The notes under the pieces are model-generated. The model was given only the letters and a program-made list of their open reading frames with translations. It did not search any database and was not told the DNA's origin. The position numbers and the translations under genes were made by a program. A stretch of 64,000 nucleotides of DNA from HK-STAS-PATE-36 sp964565615 (GTDB lineage Bacteria > Patescibacteriota > Saccharimonadia > Saccharimonadales > JAGQNJ01): positions 1-64,000 of the forward strand of contig CAZMFO010000003.1 in assembly GCA_964565615.1 (NCBI GenBank), read 5' to 3'. Shown here piece by piece: positions 27,114 through 34,949 of this stretch; the stretch's first letter is position 1; every line of letters begins with the position of its first letter.

Positions 27114-27365
27114 TTATGAAAGCAAAAAGGCGCCCAAAAGAAAGGCCAAAAGCGCAGTAACTTCTACCATAGCAGCGATAATAATAATCTGCCCGGCAGC
27201 CTTACCGGCCTCTGGGTTCCGCCCCAAAGCCTTCATATAACTAGAGCCAATCCACGCCAAACCGAAAGCCGCTGCGCCCAGTGCAATACCGAGCATAATA
27301 GCTTTTGACATAATCGGCGAGCTACCAGCTGTCTCTGAAGCAAAAGTTGTTAAATTTGGTACCAT
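27114..27365 (-). CDS. atpE: ATP synthase Fo subunit c
   Basis: 83 residues, two-helix hairpin with the polar loop GRNPEAG. The ion-binding carboxylate is E68 in AAMVEVTALLAF. Helix 1 lacks the Gln of Na+-binding rings and E68 is followed by Val, so H+ coupling is more likely than Na+; this is inference. A 20-residue N-terminal extension precedes helix 1. It forms the rotor ring. Confidence 0.95.
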   Translation of the reverse strand: MVPNLTTFASETAGSSPIMSKAIMLGIALGAAAFGLAWIGSSYMKALGRNPEAGKAAGQIIIIAAMVEVTALLAFLLGAFLLS

Positions 27366-27430
27366 TGTATCTCCTTTGCTGTGCGTTAACTTAATAACAC
27401 CCAGTCTATTTTTTTACCTTAATAAATGGT

Positions 27431-28273
27431 TTAACCACCATTTGATGCCTCGACCTTCTTGTTAACATCTGTTTGGTGATCATTATGATGGCTATCATCT
27501 GCATGGGCGATAGCTAACCCCAAATAAGTGGCACTCAAAATGGTAAATACATAAGCCTGAATTCCGGCCACTAAAGCCTCAAACAATAAAATTGGAATAA
27601 CTGCTATTGGTGTTCTCCCGCCAGAGAGAACCAATGAGGTGAATACTGTGATCAATATCTCTCCTACCGCTGTATTAAGAAACAGTCGCAGGCTTAAGCT
27701 CAATATTCTAGTAAATTCACCAAAAACCTCCAACAGCCCAATAAAAAAGTTTATCGGGTTCCATGGCTTATCACTAAAATAATGTTGTAGGTGTTTTTTG
27801 CCACCTTGCTCTCTAATGGACAATATCTGCACAGTAATTATGGCGACGATGCTCATAGCAATTGTGCCGTTAAGATCGGCAGTAAAAGGCCTGAACAATG
27901 TAGTGCTTTGGTTATGAAGTGTAGCATTAAGCCCCTCACCAACCCATGGCACCAACTCAAGCAAATTGGCAAAGATAATAAACATAAAATAGTAACCAAA
28001 AATTGGTGCGTACTTTATCGCCCTCACTCTTGACCCCAACGGGGACTCCAGCAAATTAATAACAAACTCCACTAAAACATCAATAATGGAAGAAAAGCCT
28101 TTTGAACCATTAGGTTTAATTTTGTTTGCTGACCAAATTAATACTAACGCCATAAATATACCAGTAAGTAAGCCATAAATCATAGAATTAGTTATAGTAA
28201 ATCCACCCAATTGCATAATCGGCTCTGCCTTTAAGCTAATATGCAGTTTGGAGTTGGCGAAGTAAGACAACAC
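27431..28273 (-). CDS. atpB: ATP synthase Fo subunit a
   Basis: 280 residues with five to six helices. The essential arginine lies in LSLSLRLFLNTAVGEILI, and the N-terminal HISLKAEPIMQLGGFTITN is typical. The C-terminus is His/Asp-rich (HADDSHHNDHQTD), a possible metal-binding or proton-buffering tail. The GTG start at 28273 is chosen because the conserved ISLKAEPI segment begins 12 residues later. It is the first gene of the operon. Confidence 0.95.
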   Translation of the reverse strand: MLSYFANSKLHISLKAEPIMQLGGFTITNSMIYGLLTGIFMALVLIWSANKIKPNGSKGFSSIIDVLVEFVINLLESPLGSRVRAIKYAPIFGYYFMFIIFANLLELVPWVGEGLNATLHNQSTTLFRPFTADLNGTIAMSIVAIITVQILSIREQGGKKHLQHYFSDKPWNPINFFIGLLEVFGEFTRILSLSLRLFLNTAVGEILITVFTSLVLSGGRTPIAVIPILLFEALVAGIQAYVFTILSATYLGLAIAHADDSHHNDHQTDVNKKVEASNGG

Positions 28274-28280
28274 TTAAATA

Positions 28281-28312
28281 ATGCCTCTGTTAAGCTTAAA
28301 GACACGAGGCAT
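28281..28312 (-). promoter_or_regulatory. Leader hairpin in atp mRNA covering the SD
   Basis: ATGCCTC/GAGGCAT arms with an 18-nt loop. On the mRNA the downstream arm contains GAGG, the only SD-like sequence, 10 nt before the atpB GTG, so folding would mask it. Confidence 0.45.
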
Positions 28313-28357
28313 AGTCGTCGTCAGATGGGCAACGGCTGTTTTACACATTCGTTTGAC

Positions 28358-28387
28358 ATTGTACCAGAGGTGCTTAGAAAGGTGCAA
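28358..28387 (-). promoter_or_regulatory. atp operon promoter
   Basis: On the minus strand: TTGCAC, 18-bp spacer, TACAAT preceded by TGG (extended -10). It implies a leader of about 75-80 nt. It is divergent from the glutaredoxin gene promoter. Confidence 0.6.
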
Positions 28388-28404
28388 ATTTTTCCTACAT
28401 TTGA

Positions 28405-28410
28405 TACAAT
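28405..28410 (+). promoter_or_regulatory. -10 element of leaderless glutaredoxin gene
   Basis: TACAAT ends 7 nt before the ATG at 28418; there is no SD. Confidence 0.55.
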
Positions 28411-28417
28411 GTTAAGT

Positions 28418-28660
28418 ATGGTAACTGTTTACACCACACCAACTTGTGCTTTTTGCTATACCCTTAAAGAGTATTTGCATGATAAAAAAATTCAATTTAC
28501 CGAAAAAGACCTTACCCAAGATCAAGAAGCCCAAAAGTGGGTCATAGAGAATACCGGCCAATTGGCTGTTCCTGTTATCGATATTGACGGATCTGTGGTG
28601 ATAGGTTTTGATCGCCCAAAGATTGAGGCTCTCCTAAGAGAAAAGAAGCTACTAAAATAA
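28418..28660 (+). CDS. Glutaredoxin-like protein (NrdH/YruB type)
   Basis: 80 residues from ATG 28418. Thioredoxin-fold start VTVYTTPTCAFC with redox pair C10/C13, the cis-Pro region LAVPVIDIDG, and GFDRPKIEALL at the C-terminus. Size and motif fit the single-domain NrdH/YruB group, which passes electrons to ribonucleotide reductase or other disulfide targets. An in-frame ORF continues far upstream but crosses the atp promoter, and an ATG at 28409 overlaps the -10. The start 7 nt after the -10 is therefore used. Confidence 0.88.
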   Translation: MVTVYTTPTCAFCYTLKEYLHDKKIQFTEKDLTQDQEAQKWVIENTGQLAVPVIDIDGSVVIGFDRPKIEALLREKKLLK

Positions 28661-28728
28661 CCTCCAGCCTTTATTAACATAGTAGCAGGCTATAAAACAG
28701 CTCTCTTGTAATGTAGTCAACTTGGTTG

Positions 28729-28734
28729 TATAAT
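28729..28734 (+). promoter_or_regulatory. -10 element, leaderless hypothetical gene
   Basis: TATAAT lies 6 nt before the ATG at 28741; there is no SD. Confidence 0.6.
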
Positions 28735-28740
28735 CTGACT

Positions 28741-29163
28741 ATGGGAGAACTTTACGAAGCCCTAGAGTTTATGCGTGATACTCTCTACAGCAATTCACTT
28801 GGTGTTACCCGAACGAGACGCATTTCTACACTTGCTAAGTTTTTTATGTCTAGCAATTTTCAAGATGATGATCCATTAGTAGAGATTGTGGAGTATTTTC
28901 CTAAAAGCACCGAGATAGAAGGATGGGTAAGCAATAATCAACGCAAAATCTCAAGCCTACGCCGAGAAAATCCCCGCGATTACTTTACTAACCGTTATGA
29001 CCTAGAAGAACTTATTGATGATCGGTTTGCTAAGAGCAGGTGGATAGAAAACTGCCAGCATGGCTCTAGACTATTACCCTTCAACGAAGAAGTCGCAGAA
29101 GCAACTATTGTTGTTAAGCTCTTATACGAACAAGCAGACAGAGAAAGACAAAACAATCTCTAG
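28741..29163 (+). CDS. Hypothetical protein, charged and helical
   Basis: 140 residues, soluble, rich in Arg/Glu (RREN, EELIDDRFAKSRWIENCQHG), without a recognised domain. The ATG at 28741 fits the leaderless promoter. An upstream TTG would lie inside the -10 and is rejected. The CobO-like gene follows about 50 nt downstream on the same strand, but no functional link is evident. Confidence 0.65.
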   Translation: MGELYEALEFMRDTLYSNSLGVTRTRRISTLAKFFMSSNFQDDDPLVEIVEYFPKSTEIEGWVSNNQRKISSLRRENPRDYFTNRYDLEELIDDRFAKSRWIENCQHGSRLLPFNEEVAEATIVVKLLYEQADRERQNNL

Positions 29164-29216
29164 ATAACTTGTCAATTTATACTAAATCTACTAGCAAAAT
29201 GAGTTATGCTGGATAT

Positions 29217-29789
29217 ATGGCGTTTGAGGACTACCGACAAAAAAGTAGCGTAACGATTGTCTATACTGGCGAGAGTAAGGGGAAAACTAGTGCGTCTCTT
29301 GGACTACTAATGCGAGCTCTTGGTAACCGCTGGAGTGTTGCATATTTACAATTTATAAAATATTGGGGGGTTGGTGAGCATATTTTTTTACGAGACATTC
29401 AAGATTTATACAAGAAAAAACTCTATGTTTACCGAGGAGGGAAGGGGTTTTATCATGCTGGCGAATTAAGCGCCACGAACATTAGCGACAAAGAGCACAA
29501 AGAGTCTGCTAAAAGAACATTTGAAGAAGCCAAAAAATCAATCGTCTCTCATAATTATAATCTAGTTATTTGCGACGAAATTAGCAATGCCGTGAACGAT
29601 GGCCTAATAAAACACGACCATCTAAAAACACTCTTACTATTAGCAAAAGAAGAAGAAATAAGTCTTTGTTTAACAGGTCGTAATTTTCCGACTGATTTAT
29701 TAGACTATGTTGATATTGCTACAAATATGACAAAAATTAAGCATCATTTTGACGATAAGTTCCTTGCAAATAAAGGTATTGACTACTAA
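29217..29789 (+). CDS. CobO/BtuR-like corrinoid adenosyltransferase family ATPase
   Basis: 190 residues from ATG 29217. P-loop GESKGKTSAS near residue 20, LQFIKYWGVGE, the acidic motif NLVICDEISNAVNDGL and the C-terminal block TGRNFPTDLLDYVDIATNMTKIKHHF match the PF02572 family. The family adenosylates cob(I)alamin or corrinoid precursors using ATP. Corrinoid salvage or use is not otherwise visible here, so the actual substrate is uncertain. Start choice: TATGCT sits 6 nt before ATG 29217. An ATG at 29199 and a TTG at 29169 are alternatives. Confidence 0.8.
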   Translation: MAFEDYRQKSSVTIVYTGESKGKTSASLGLLMRALGNRWSVAYLQFIKYWGVGEHIFLRDIQDLYKKKLYVYRGGKGFYHAGELSATNISDKEHKESAKRTFEEAKKSIVSHNYNLVICDEISNAVNDGLIKHDHLKTLLLLAKEEEISLCLTGRNFPTDLLDYVDIATNMTKIKHHFDDKFLANKGIDY

Positions 29790-29800
29790 AGGATGGCAAA

Positions 29801-30394
29801 ATGTTATTACCAAAAAAGATACAAAAACGGCTATTAACAGCTTTCATTATGTTGCTTTTGCTCGGACTTGGGGCAATCAGCGAACATCAAGGGTGGAATA
29901 TACCATCAAAATCGGCCATTAATAAGATCTCTCAAGCTCCAATTAATGGGGCCTACCGAGTTGTTGCCTTTGACGACGGCGATACAATTATTGTTGATAT
30001 GGATGGCAACAAGGAAACTATCCGTTTTATTGGAGTTGACACACCAGAGGTTAAAGATCCTCGCAAACCTGTGCAATGTTTTGGCAAGCTAGCCAGCGAG
30101 TTTACTAAACAGTTAATTGGTAATAATCCCGTTAGGCTAGAGGCAGACCCTACCAACACCAATCGAGATCGCTACAACAGACTGCTAAGATATGTCTATT
30201 TACCAGACGGCACATTAGTTAATGCCGAGATCATCAAGCAAGGCTATGGCTTTGCTTATACCAGCTTTCCGTTTACCAAAAAGGACGAATTTAGGACACT
30301 AGAAAAACAGGCTCGCGAAGAAAATCGAGGTCTTTGGGGTAGTTGCCAGACAGGCACAGACGAGCGTGGCTATAACACCATAAACAACGACTAG
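29801..30394 (+). CDS. Thermonuclease-family (SNase-like) membrane-anchored nuclease
   Basis: An N-terminal membrane helix (about 9-29) is followed by a staphylococcal-nuclease OB-fold: DDGDTIIVDMDG, the catalytic-Arg segment ETIRFIGVDTPEV, RDRYNRLLRYVYLPDG and REENRGLW. SNases cleave DNA and RNA with Ca2+. An anchored outward-facing nuclease fits nucleotide scavenging in an organism lacking nucleotide synthesis; that role is inference. The SD AAAGGA overlaps the previous stop. It overlaps the convergent GT2 gene by 4 nt at their 3' ends. Confidence 0.9.
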   Translation: MLLPKKIQKRLLTAFIMLLLLGLGAISEHQGWNIPSKSAINKISQAPINGAYRVVAFDDGDTIIVDMDGNKETIRFIGVDTPEVKDPRKPVQCFGKLASEFTKQLIGNNPVRLEADPTNTNRDRYNRLLRYVYLPDGTLVNAEIIKQGYGFAYTSFPFTKKDEFRTLEKQAREENRGLWGSCQTGTDERGYNTINND

Positions 30395-31233
30395 TCCATA
30401 GGATGCTTGCGTGCTTGTTTTGGCGAAAAAAGCTGTTTAATATGAAACTGCTTCTTGTCAGTATCGTACATTAACCTTAACGGCCTTAATAAAAAGTAAG
30501 CAAAAATGTATGTTGCCATAGCAAATTTGGCTGTATTTGTCTCAATGCCATGGTGCGCAAAAGATGATTTATAAAATGACATATAACGATAAAAATCTTT
30601 AGGATTATTATCAAACCGTCGTGCCGACATACCGACTACCATATTTGCACGATAAGCAATATGCACCCCCACTTGAGTTAAGTGAATACCGATATCCAGA
30701 TCTTCGTGAATTTCTTTGCTAGTACAAAAATCTTTTTTGTGATTGTTCCAGACACTTCGACGAATTGCCATATTAGTTCCAAACAAGTAAGGGAAGTCGT
30801 CGTTAAATTTATCAATTGCTTGACGAATAGTTTTATCTATTTTAAAGCCAGTTCGTCTAAAAGGCATATCATAATAAACAACTGGGCCAGTTGAAGCCCC
30901 TACCGAACTATCAGAAAATATCTGCCGAACATTATTACACCAACTATCTGCCAAAATAGAATCGGCATCAATTCTCCCGATAATATCGCCCGATGCCTTA
31001 TTGAACCCTTTATTTCGCGCCCATAGTACACCTTGCTGTTTTTCGGTTATAACCTTAACGAAACCATAGGACCTAGCAATATCAATACTTTTGTCGGTAG
31101 AGTTGTTGTCTACCACAATAACCTCATCGGGAGGATCAGTTTGCCATGCAATGCTTTCTAGGCATGTTTTTAGGTGACTTTCTTCGTTGTAAACTGGTAT
31201 AATTATTGATAGTGTTAATGGTTTTTTGTTCAC
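30391..31233 (-). CDS. Family 2 glycosyltransferase
   Basis: 280 residues from GTG 31233 (MNKKPLTLSIIIPVYNEE). GT2 signatures: IIPVYNEESHLKTCLES, VIVVDNNSTDKSIDIA, ARNKGFNKASGDIIGRIDADSI with the DAD metal motif, and HEDLDIGIHL. There is a weak hydrophobic segment near the C-terminus but no clear multi-helix anchor. A longer in-frame ORF extends upstream into the divergent hydrolase gene and is rejected. TAAAAT on the minus strand (31242-31247) lies 8 nt before the GTG. Acceptor sugar unknown. Confidence 0.88.
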   Translation of the reverse strand: MNKKPLTLSIIIPVYNEESHLKTCLESIAWQTDPPDEVIVVDNNSTDKSIDIARSYGFVKVITEKQQGVLWARNKGFNKASGDIIGRIDADSILADSWCNNVRQIFSDSSVGASTGPVVYYDMPFRRTGFKIDKTIRQAIDKFNDDFPYLFGTNMAIRRSVWNNHKKDFCTSKEIHEDLDIGIHLTQVGVHIAYRANMVVGMSARRFDNNPKDFYRYMSFYKSSFAHHGIETNTAKFAMATYIFAYFLLRPLRLMYDTDKKQFHIKQLFSPKQARKHPMD

Positions 31234-31236
31234 TAC

Positions 31237-31247
31237 ATTATATTTTA
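31237..31247. promoter_or_regulatory. Overlapping divergent -10 elements
   Basis: TATATT (31239-31244, plus) lies 7 nt before the ATG at 31252. On the minus strand TAAAAT (31242-31247) lies 8 nt before the GTG at 31233. Only 18 bp separate the two start codons. Confidence 0.5.
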
Positions 31248-31251
31248 ACAA

Positions 31252-32454
31252 ATGAATAAATCTAAAGACAGTTTGGCTCAACCGGCACTCAATACAAAGC
31301 TCCACAGCAGGGTCATTAAGCATACTCGGACGAAAATCCAAACCCATACCAAACAGACTAAGCAGTGGTATCAAAGACGCGACATAATCCAAAAAATAAC
31401 AATCTGGACGGCTATTACTGTAATTACTACTGTTAGCACAATGTACAGTATTGCTCGCTGGTACATCTGGCAAAACAAGAGTAAGCCATTGGTGGTTGGG
31501 GTAACCTTTATCCCTCGTTATGCTAGATATTATAATCTTGACCCCAAACAAACTATGCGAGCTCTAATTGATGAGCTAAACATTAAACAGTTTAGGCTTG
31601 TCAGTTACTGGGATGATATTGAACCTGTTAGAGGGCAGTTCGATTTTTCGGAGCTAGACTGGCAATTTAAATATGCCGAAGATGCTGGCGCTAAAGTGTC
31701 GCTAGCTATCGGGCTTCGTCAACCCCGCTGGCCGGAATGCCACATACCAGCTTGGGCGCGGAACCAGCCCAAAGAACAATGGCAAAGTAGCCTAAAAGAT
31801 TATATGCAGATCGTCATCGATCGTTACAAAACCAGTCCAGCACTAGAAAGTTATCAACTAGAGAACGAGTTTTTTATGACGGTCTTTGGCGAATGCCCAG
31901 ACCATAGCCGAGACCGCCTTATTGATGAATACGAGTTTGTTAAAAGAGCCGATCCGACCCACCCTGTAATAATCAGCCGAAGCAATAATGCTGTTGGATT
32001 GCCCATTGGAAAGCCTCGCCCAGATAAATTTGGAATTTCTATTTACAAGCGAGTATGGGATAAAACTATCACAAAACGCTACTTTGAATATCCCTTTCCG
32101 GCTTGGTTTTACGGGTTTTTGGCCGGAGCAGGGAAGATTGCCACCGGTAAAGATATGATTATTCATGAACTTCAGGCCGAACCTTGGGCGCCTACCGAGA
32201 CCAAAGTAGCCACTCTAGCAGAGCAAAACAAATCTCTTGACGCTAACCGCTTACGCCAGCGCTTTACTTATGGCGAAGCAACAGGGATGCGCGAGATGTA
32301 TTTGTGGGGTGCAGAGTGGTGGTACTGGCGAAAGGCTAAGTTTAATGACACGAGTATCTGGGATGTCGCCAAGCAAGAAATCTTCCGCATTCAATCACAG
32401 CAAAATAATTGTCAGGTTCCTAATAACAACCAAAACAACCTTCCACCCTGTTAA
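31252..32454 (+). CDS. Membrane-anchored clan GH-A-like glycoside hydrolase
   Basis: A basic N-terminus and one membrane helix (about 48-68) precede a TIM-barrel domain: VVGVTFIPRYARYYNLDP, FRLVSYWDDIEPVRGQFDFSELD, acid/base candidate in YQLENEFF, HPVIISRSNN, nucleophile candidate in MIIHELQAEPW, and MYLWGAEWWYWRK. This layout (Asn-Glu after strand 4, Glu after strand 7) is clan GH-A; the exact family (GH5, GH39, GH42-like) is not clear. Its outward location and the neighbouring GT2 suggest envelope or environmental glycan work. Confidence 0.78.
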   Translation: MNKSKDSLAQPALNTKLHSRVIKHTRTKIQTHTKQTKQWYQRRDIIQKITIWTAITVITTVSTMYSIARWYIWQNKSKPLVVGVTFIPRYARYYNLDPKQTMRALIDELNIKQFRLVSYWDDIEPVRGQFDFSELDWQFKYAEDAGAKVSLAIGLRQPRWPECHIPAWARNQPKEQWQSSLKDYMQIVIDRYKTSPALESYQLENEFFMTVFGECPDHSRDRLIDEYEFVKRADPTHPVIISRSNNAVGLPIGKPRPDKFGISIYKRVWDKTITKRYFEYPFPAWFYGFLAGAGKIATGKDMIIHELQAEPWAPTETKVATLAEQNKSLDANRLRQRFTYGEATGMREMYLWGAEWWYWRKAKFNDTSIWDVAKQEIFRIQSQQNNCQVPNNNQNNLPPC

Positions 32455-32497
32455 AGACTTGTTGATTTGATTGTTTATTGCCATACTTAGTGTAGTA

Positions 32498-32956
32498 ATG
32501 AAGAAAACACCAAACAGATCATCAAAAGTCGTCAATCGACGAGCAAAATATGACTATGAGCTCGGAGATAGTTTAATTGCCGGCATAATGCTATCTGGCA
32601 AAGAAACAAAATCTCTGCGACAAGGTTATGCCCATCTTAGGGGGGCCTTTGTAACCTCAAAAAACGGCGAACTATTCTTGACTAACGCCACCATCTCTAG
32701 TGGAAAGACTTTCTTTATTCCAGACACCGAACAAACTCAAGCACGAAAATTGTTAGTTAGCAAAAAACAACTAACCTTGCTCCTTGAAGCAAAACAGCAA
32801 GGCAAAAGTATTGTTCCGCTAGAATTCTTAACCTCAGGTAGATACATTAAGCTCAAAATTGCAATTGGCAAAGGCAAAAAGCGTTTTGATAAACGCCAGA
32901 CTATCAAGCAAAGAGATCAAATGCGCGACGCTAACAGAAATTTATTCTCGTCGTAA
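32498..32956 (+). CDS. smpB: SsrA-binding protein SmpB
   Basis: 152 residues from ATG 32498. Family hallmarks: VVNRRAKYDYELGDSLIAGIMLSGKETKSLRQGYAHLRGAF, then LEFLTSGRYIKLKIAIGKGKKRFDKRQTIKQRD and a basic tail. It binds tmRNA and is essential for trans-translation rescue of stalled ribosomes. No ssrA gene is seen in the window. A possible promoter is TTGATT (32462-32467), 16-bp spacer, TACTTA (32484-32489), 8 nt before the ATG. It overlaps the convergent ABC permease gene by 15 nt. Confidence 0.95.
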   Translation: MKKTPNRSSKVVNRRAKYDYELGDSLIAGIMLSGKETKSLRQGYAHLRGAFVTSKNGELFLTNATISSGKTFFIPDTEQTQARKLLVSKKQLTLLLEAKQQGKSIVPLEFLTSGRYIKLKIAIGKGKKRFDKRQTIKQRDQMRDANRNLFSS

Positions 32957-34168
32957 AGCATCAATCGGATTAATCCTTTGGGCTCGTCGTGCTGGAAGCA
33001 AGACCACCAAAAGCCCGATTACTACCATAAACATAATCATCGCCCCAATAAGCCAAAGCGGTGTTGAAAATAGATCAAATCGCTCGGTTACTCCTCGGCG
33101 ACTAGAAAGGTTATTCATAAAAACATTGACTCCAACACCGGACAAAATTGCTAACAGTACACCAACCGCAGAGCCAATCAACGACAACAGAACTGATTCA
33201 ATAATAAATAAGATCCTCATATCTTTGCGTCTAGCACCAAGTGCCATCATAAGTCCAATCTCTTTTGTTCTCTCTAGCAAAGATATGGTCAAGGTGTTAA
33301 ACATACCCAATACTGCCACAATCATACCAATCGCTCCAAAACCAACTAATACAACATTAAAATACTTAAACATCAAATTTATCTGATCAATGGTGTCTGC
33401 CGGAGAAACCGTTTCGAATCCCATACTTTCTATTTGTCTTCTGATATCTTCAACGCTTGCACCCTCTTGAGCTAACAACTTAACTTGAGAATACTGAACA
33501 GCCCCAGCCTGATCAAGCAACTTGGCTGGTAAGAAAATCTCACTCCCCGATCCAGAATTAATGATGCCGACAATCTTAAGGCTTTGTTTTAGCTCGCCTT
33601 CTTTGCCGTCGCGAGTTTCTGATATTGGTATCTTGACATCAATTTTTTGATCAAGTATTTTAGATTGATCAGTGACACCGATGGCCGAAAGTAACGAAGT
33701 GTTGACGAAAATCCCGTCAAGCTCGTCTTGATTAAGTAACCTACCTTTGGCTGTCTGGAAGTCAGATAACTGCTGATAATCCATATTGATACCGTAAGCT
33801 ACAGCGTCAACCTCACTCTTATTAAATGTAATACTACTAGCGTAGGAATAAGAGGCCCCAACTTTGTCAATCTTTGGCAAATTACGAATTTTATTAACAT
33901 TAGCTGTATCAAGCTTAATTATCTTAGAATTTGGCGAAGAGACATCCACAGACCTAATTGAAGTATTGCCGACCACTTCTTTGGTTACCAAATTTTGTAA
34001 GCCCAGTCCTAAAGATAGTAAGAAAAATATTGCGCCAATACCGATGATTACACCCAAGACTGTTAAAAATGTTCGGAGTTTCTTTGTTGACAAGTTTCTC
34101 CAAGACATAAACACTAGTACATGAAAGGGGATCGAAGAGAACTCATTTCTTTGCTTATTTATTCGCAT
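32942..34168 (-). CDS. MacB/FtsX-type ABC transporter permease
   Basis: 408 residues. An N-terminal helix (about 22-45, TFLTVLGVIIGIGAIFFLLSLG) is followed by a ~200-residue extracytoplasmic domain, then three C-terminal helices with the FtsX signature ERTKEIGLMMALGARRKDM and ends at PIDALRRE. MacB-type permeases use mechanotransmission, not substrate passage through the helices, to act on lipoproteins, peptides or surface polymers. Its start overlaps the ATPase gene by 14 nt. Confidence 0.9.
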   Translation of the reverse strand: MRINKQRNEFSSIPFHVLVFMSWRNLSTKKLRTFLTVLGVIIGIGAIFFLLSLGLGLQNLVTKEVVGNTSIRSVDVSSPNSKIIKLDTANVNKIRNLPKIDKVGASYSYASSITFNKSEVDAVAYGINMDYQQLSDFQTAKGRLLNQDELDGIFVNTSLLSAIGVTDQSKILDQKIDVKIPISETRDGKEGELKQSLKIVGIINSGSGSEIFLPAKLLDQAGAVQYSQVKLLAQEGASVEDIRRQIESMGFETVSPADTIDQINLMFKYFNVVLVGFGAIGMIVAVLGMFNTLTISLLERTKEIGLMMALGARRKDMRILFIIESVLLSLIGSAVGVLLAILSGVGVNVFMNNLSSRRGVTERFDLFSTPLWLIGAMIMFMVVIGLLVVLLPARRAQRINPIDALRRE

Positions 34169-34949
34169 GAACTTTCTCCTCCGAAAGATGTTTTATGCGT
34201 TCTTTGGTATCGCTCATCAGTGCATCCATCGTCTTTTGAGTATCACCACTTGATATATCTTCGACCACTCCATCTTGAATCTTCAGTAAATGATCAGCTA
34301 ACGAAATATACTCTAAATTATGCGTCACCAATATAATAGTACGCCTAAACTCAATCTGGCAATTTAAAAGTAAATTCATTATTGTATCCCCATTTTCTGT
34401 GTCTAAGTTCCCTGTAGGTTCATCGGCAATAATGAACAGTGGATCATTTGCTAATGCCCTAGCCATACCAATTCTTTGTTGCTCACCACCAGACAAGAAT
34501 AAGGGTGACTTCTTGGCATAGCTCGCCATATTGACACGCTCAAGCGCAATCATCGCTAATCTTGAGGCTTTTGACCTATTGTATCCCAAAAAATATAAAG
34601 GTACTGATATGTTTTCAACGACATTTAAACTTTTTATCCAATGATTTGTTTGGTGCATGAACCCAACCCTATTGGCCCTAAAATGCGCTAGCTCGTCAGG
34701 TCTAAGTGCATAAATGTCTCTGCCTTCGATAACAACATTTCCAGTACTCGGTGCTTGTAGCCCCGCCAGGACATTAAGCAAAGTTGACTTTCCGCTACCA
34801 GATGGACCAAAAATTATCGTAAAACTATTGGCTTTTATGGAGAAATTAACAGTTTTAAGCGCTGGTATAGTCTCGTCTCCAATCTTAAAAGACTGTTGGA
34901 TGTTCTCTACATTTATTACGGCTGGTTGATCATTTTCTATCCCACCCAT
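34155..34949 (-). CDS. MacB/LolD-type ABC transporter ATP-binding protein
   Basis: 264 residues. Walker A GPSGSGKST, LSGGEQQR signature, Walker B LFIIADEPTG and H-loop VTHN are present; the sequence between (DIYALRPDELAHFRANRVGFMHQ) is LolD/MacB-like. The ATG overlaps the stop of the 2003-residue protein gene (TAATG), and its end overlaps the permease start, so all three are one translationally coupled operon. Confidence 0.93.
   Translation of the reverse strand: MGGIENDQPAVINVENIQQSFKIGDETIPALKTVNFSIKANSFTIIFGPSGSGKSTLLNVLAGLQAPSTGNVVIEGRDIYALRPDELAHFRANRVGFMHQTNHWIKSLNVVENISVPLYFLGYNRSKASRLAMIALERVNMASYAKKSPLFLSGGEQQRIGMARALANDPLFIIADEPTGNLDTENGDTIMNLLLNCQIEFRRTIILVTHNLEYISLADHLLKIQDGVVEDISSGDTQKTMDALMSDTKERIKHLSEEKVHANK

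Noticed and set aside
28241..28417. N-terminal extension of the glutaredoxin gene
   Set aside because: It runs antisense through the atp operon promoter and leader; the family starts at the VTVYTTPTC segment.
31234..31551. N-terminal extension of the GT2 gene
   Set aside because: It overlaps the divergent hydrolase gene; the GT2 fold begins right after GTG 31233.
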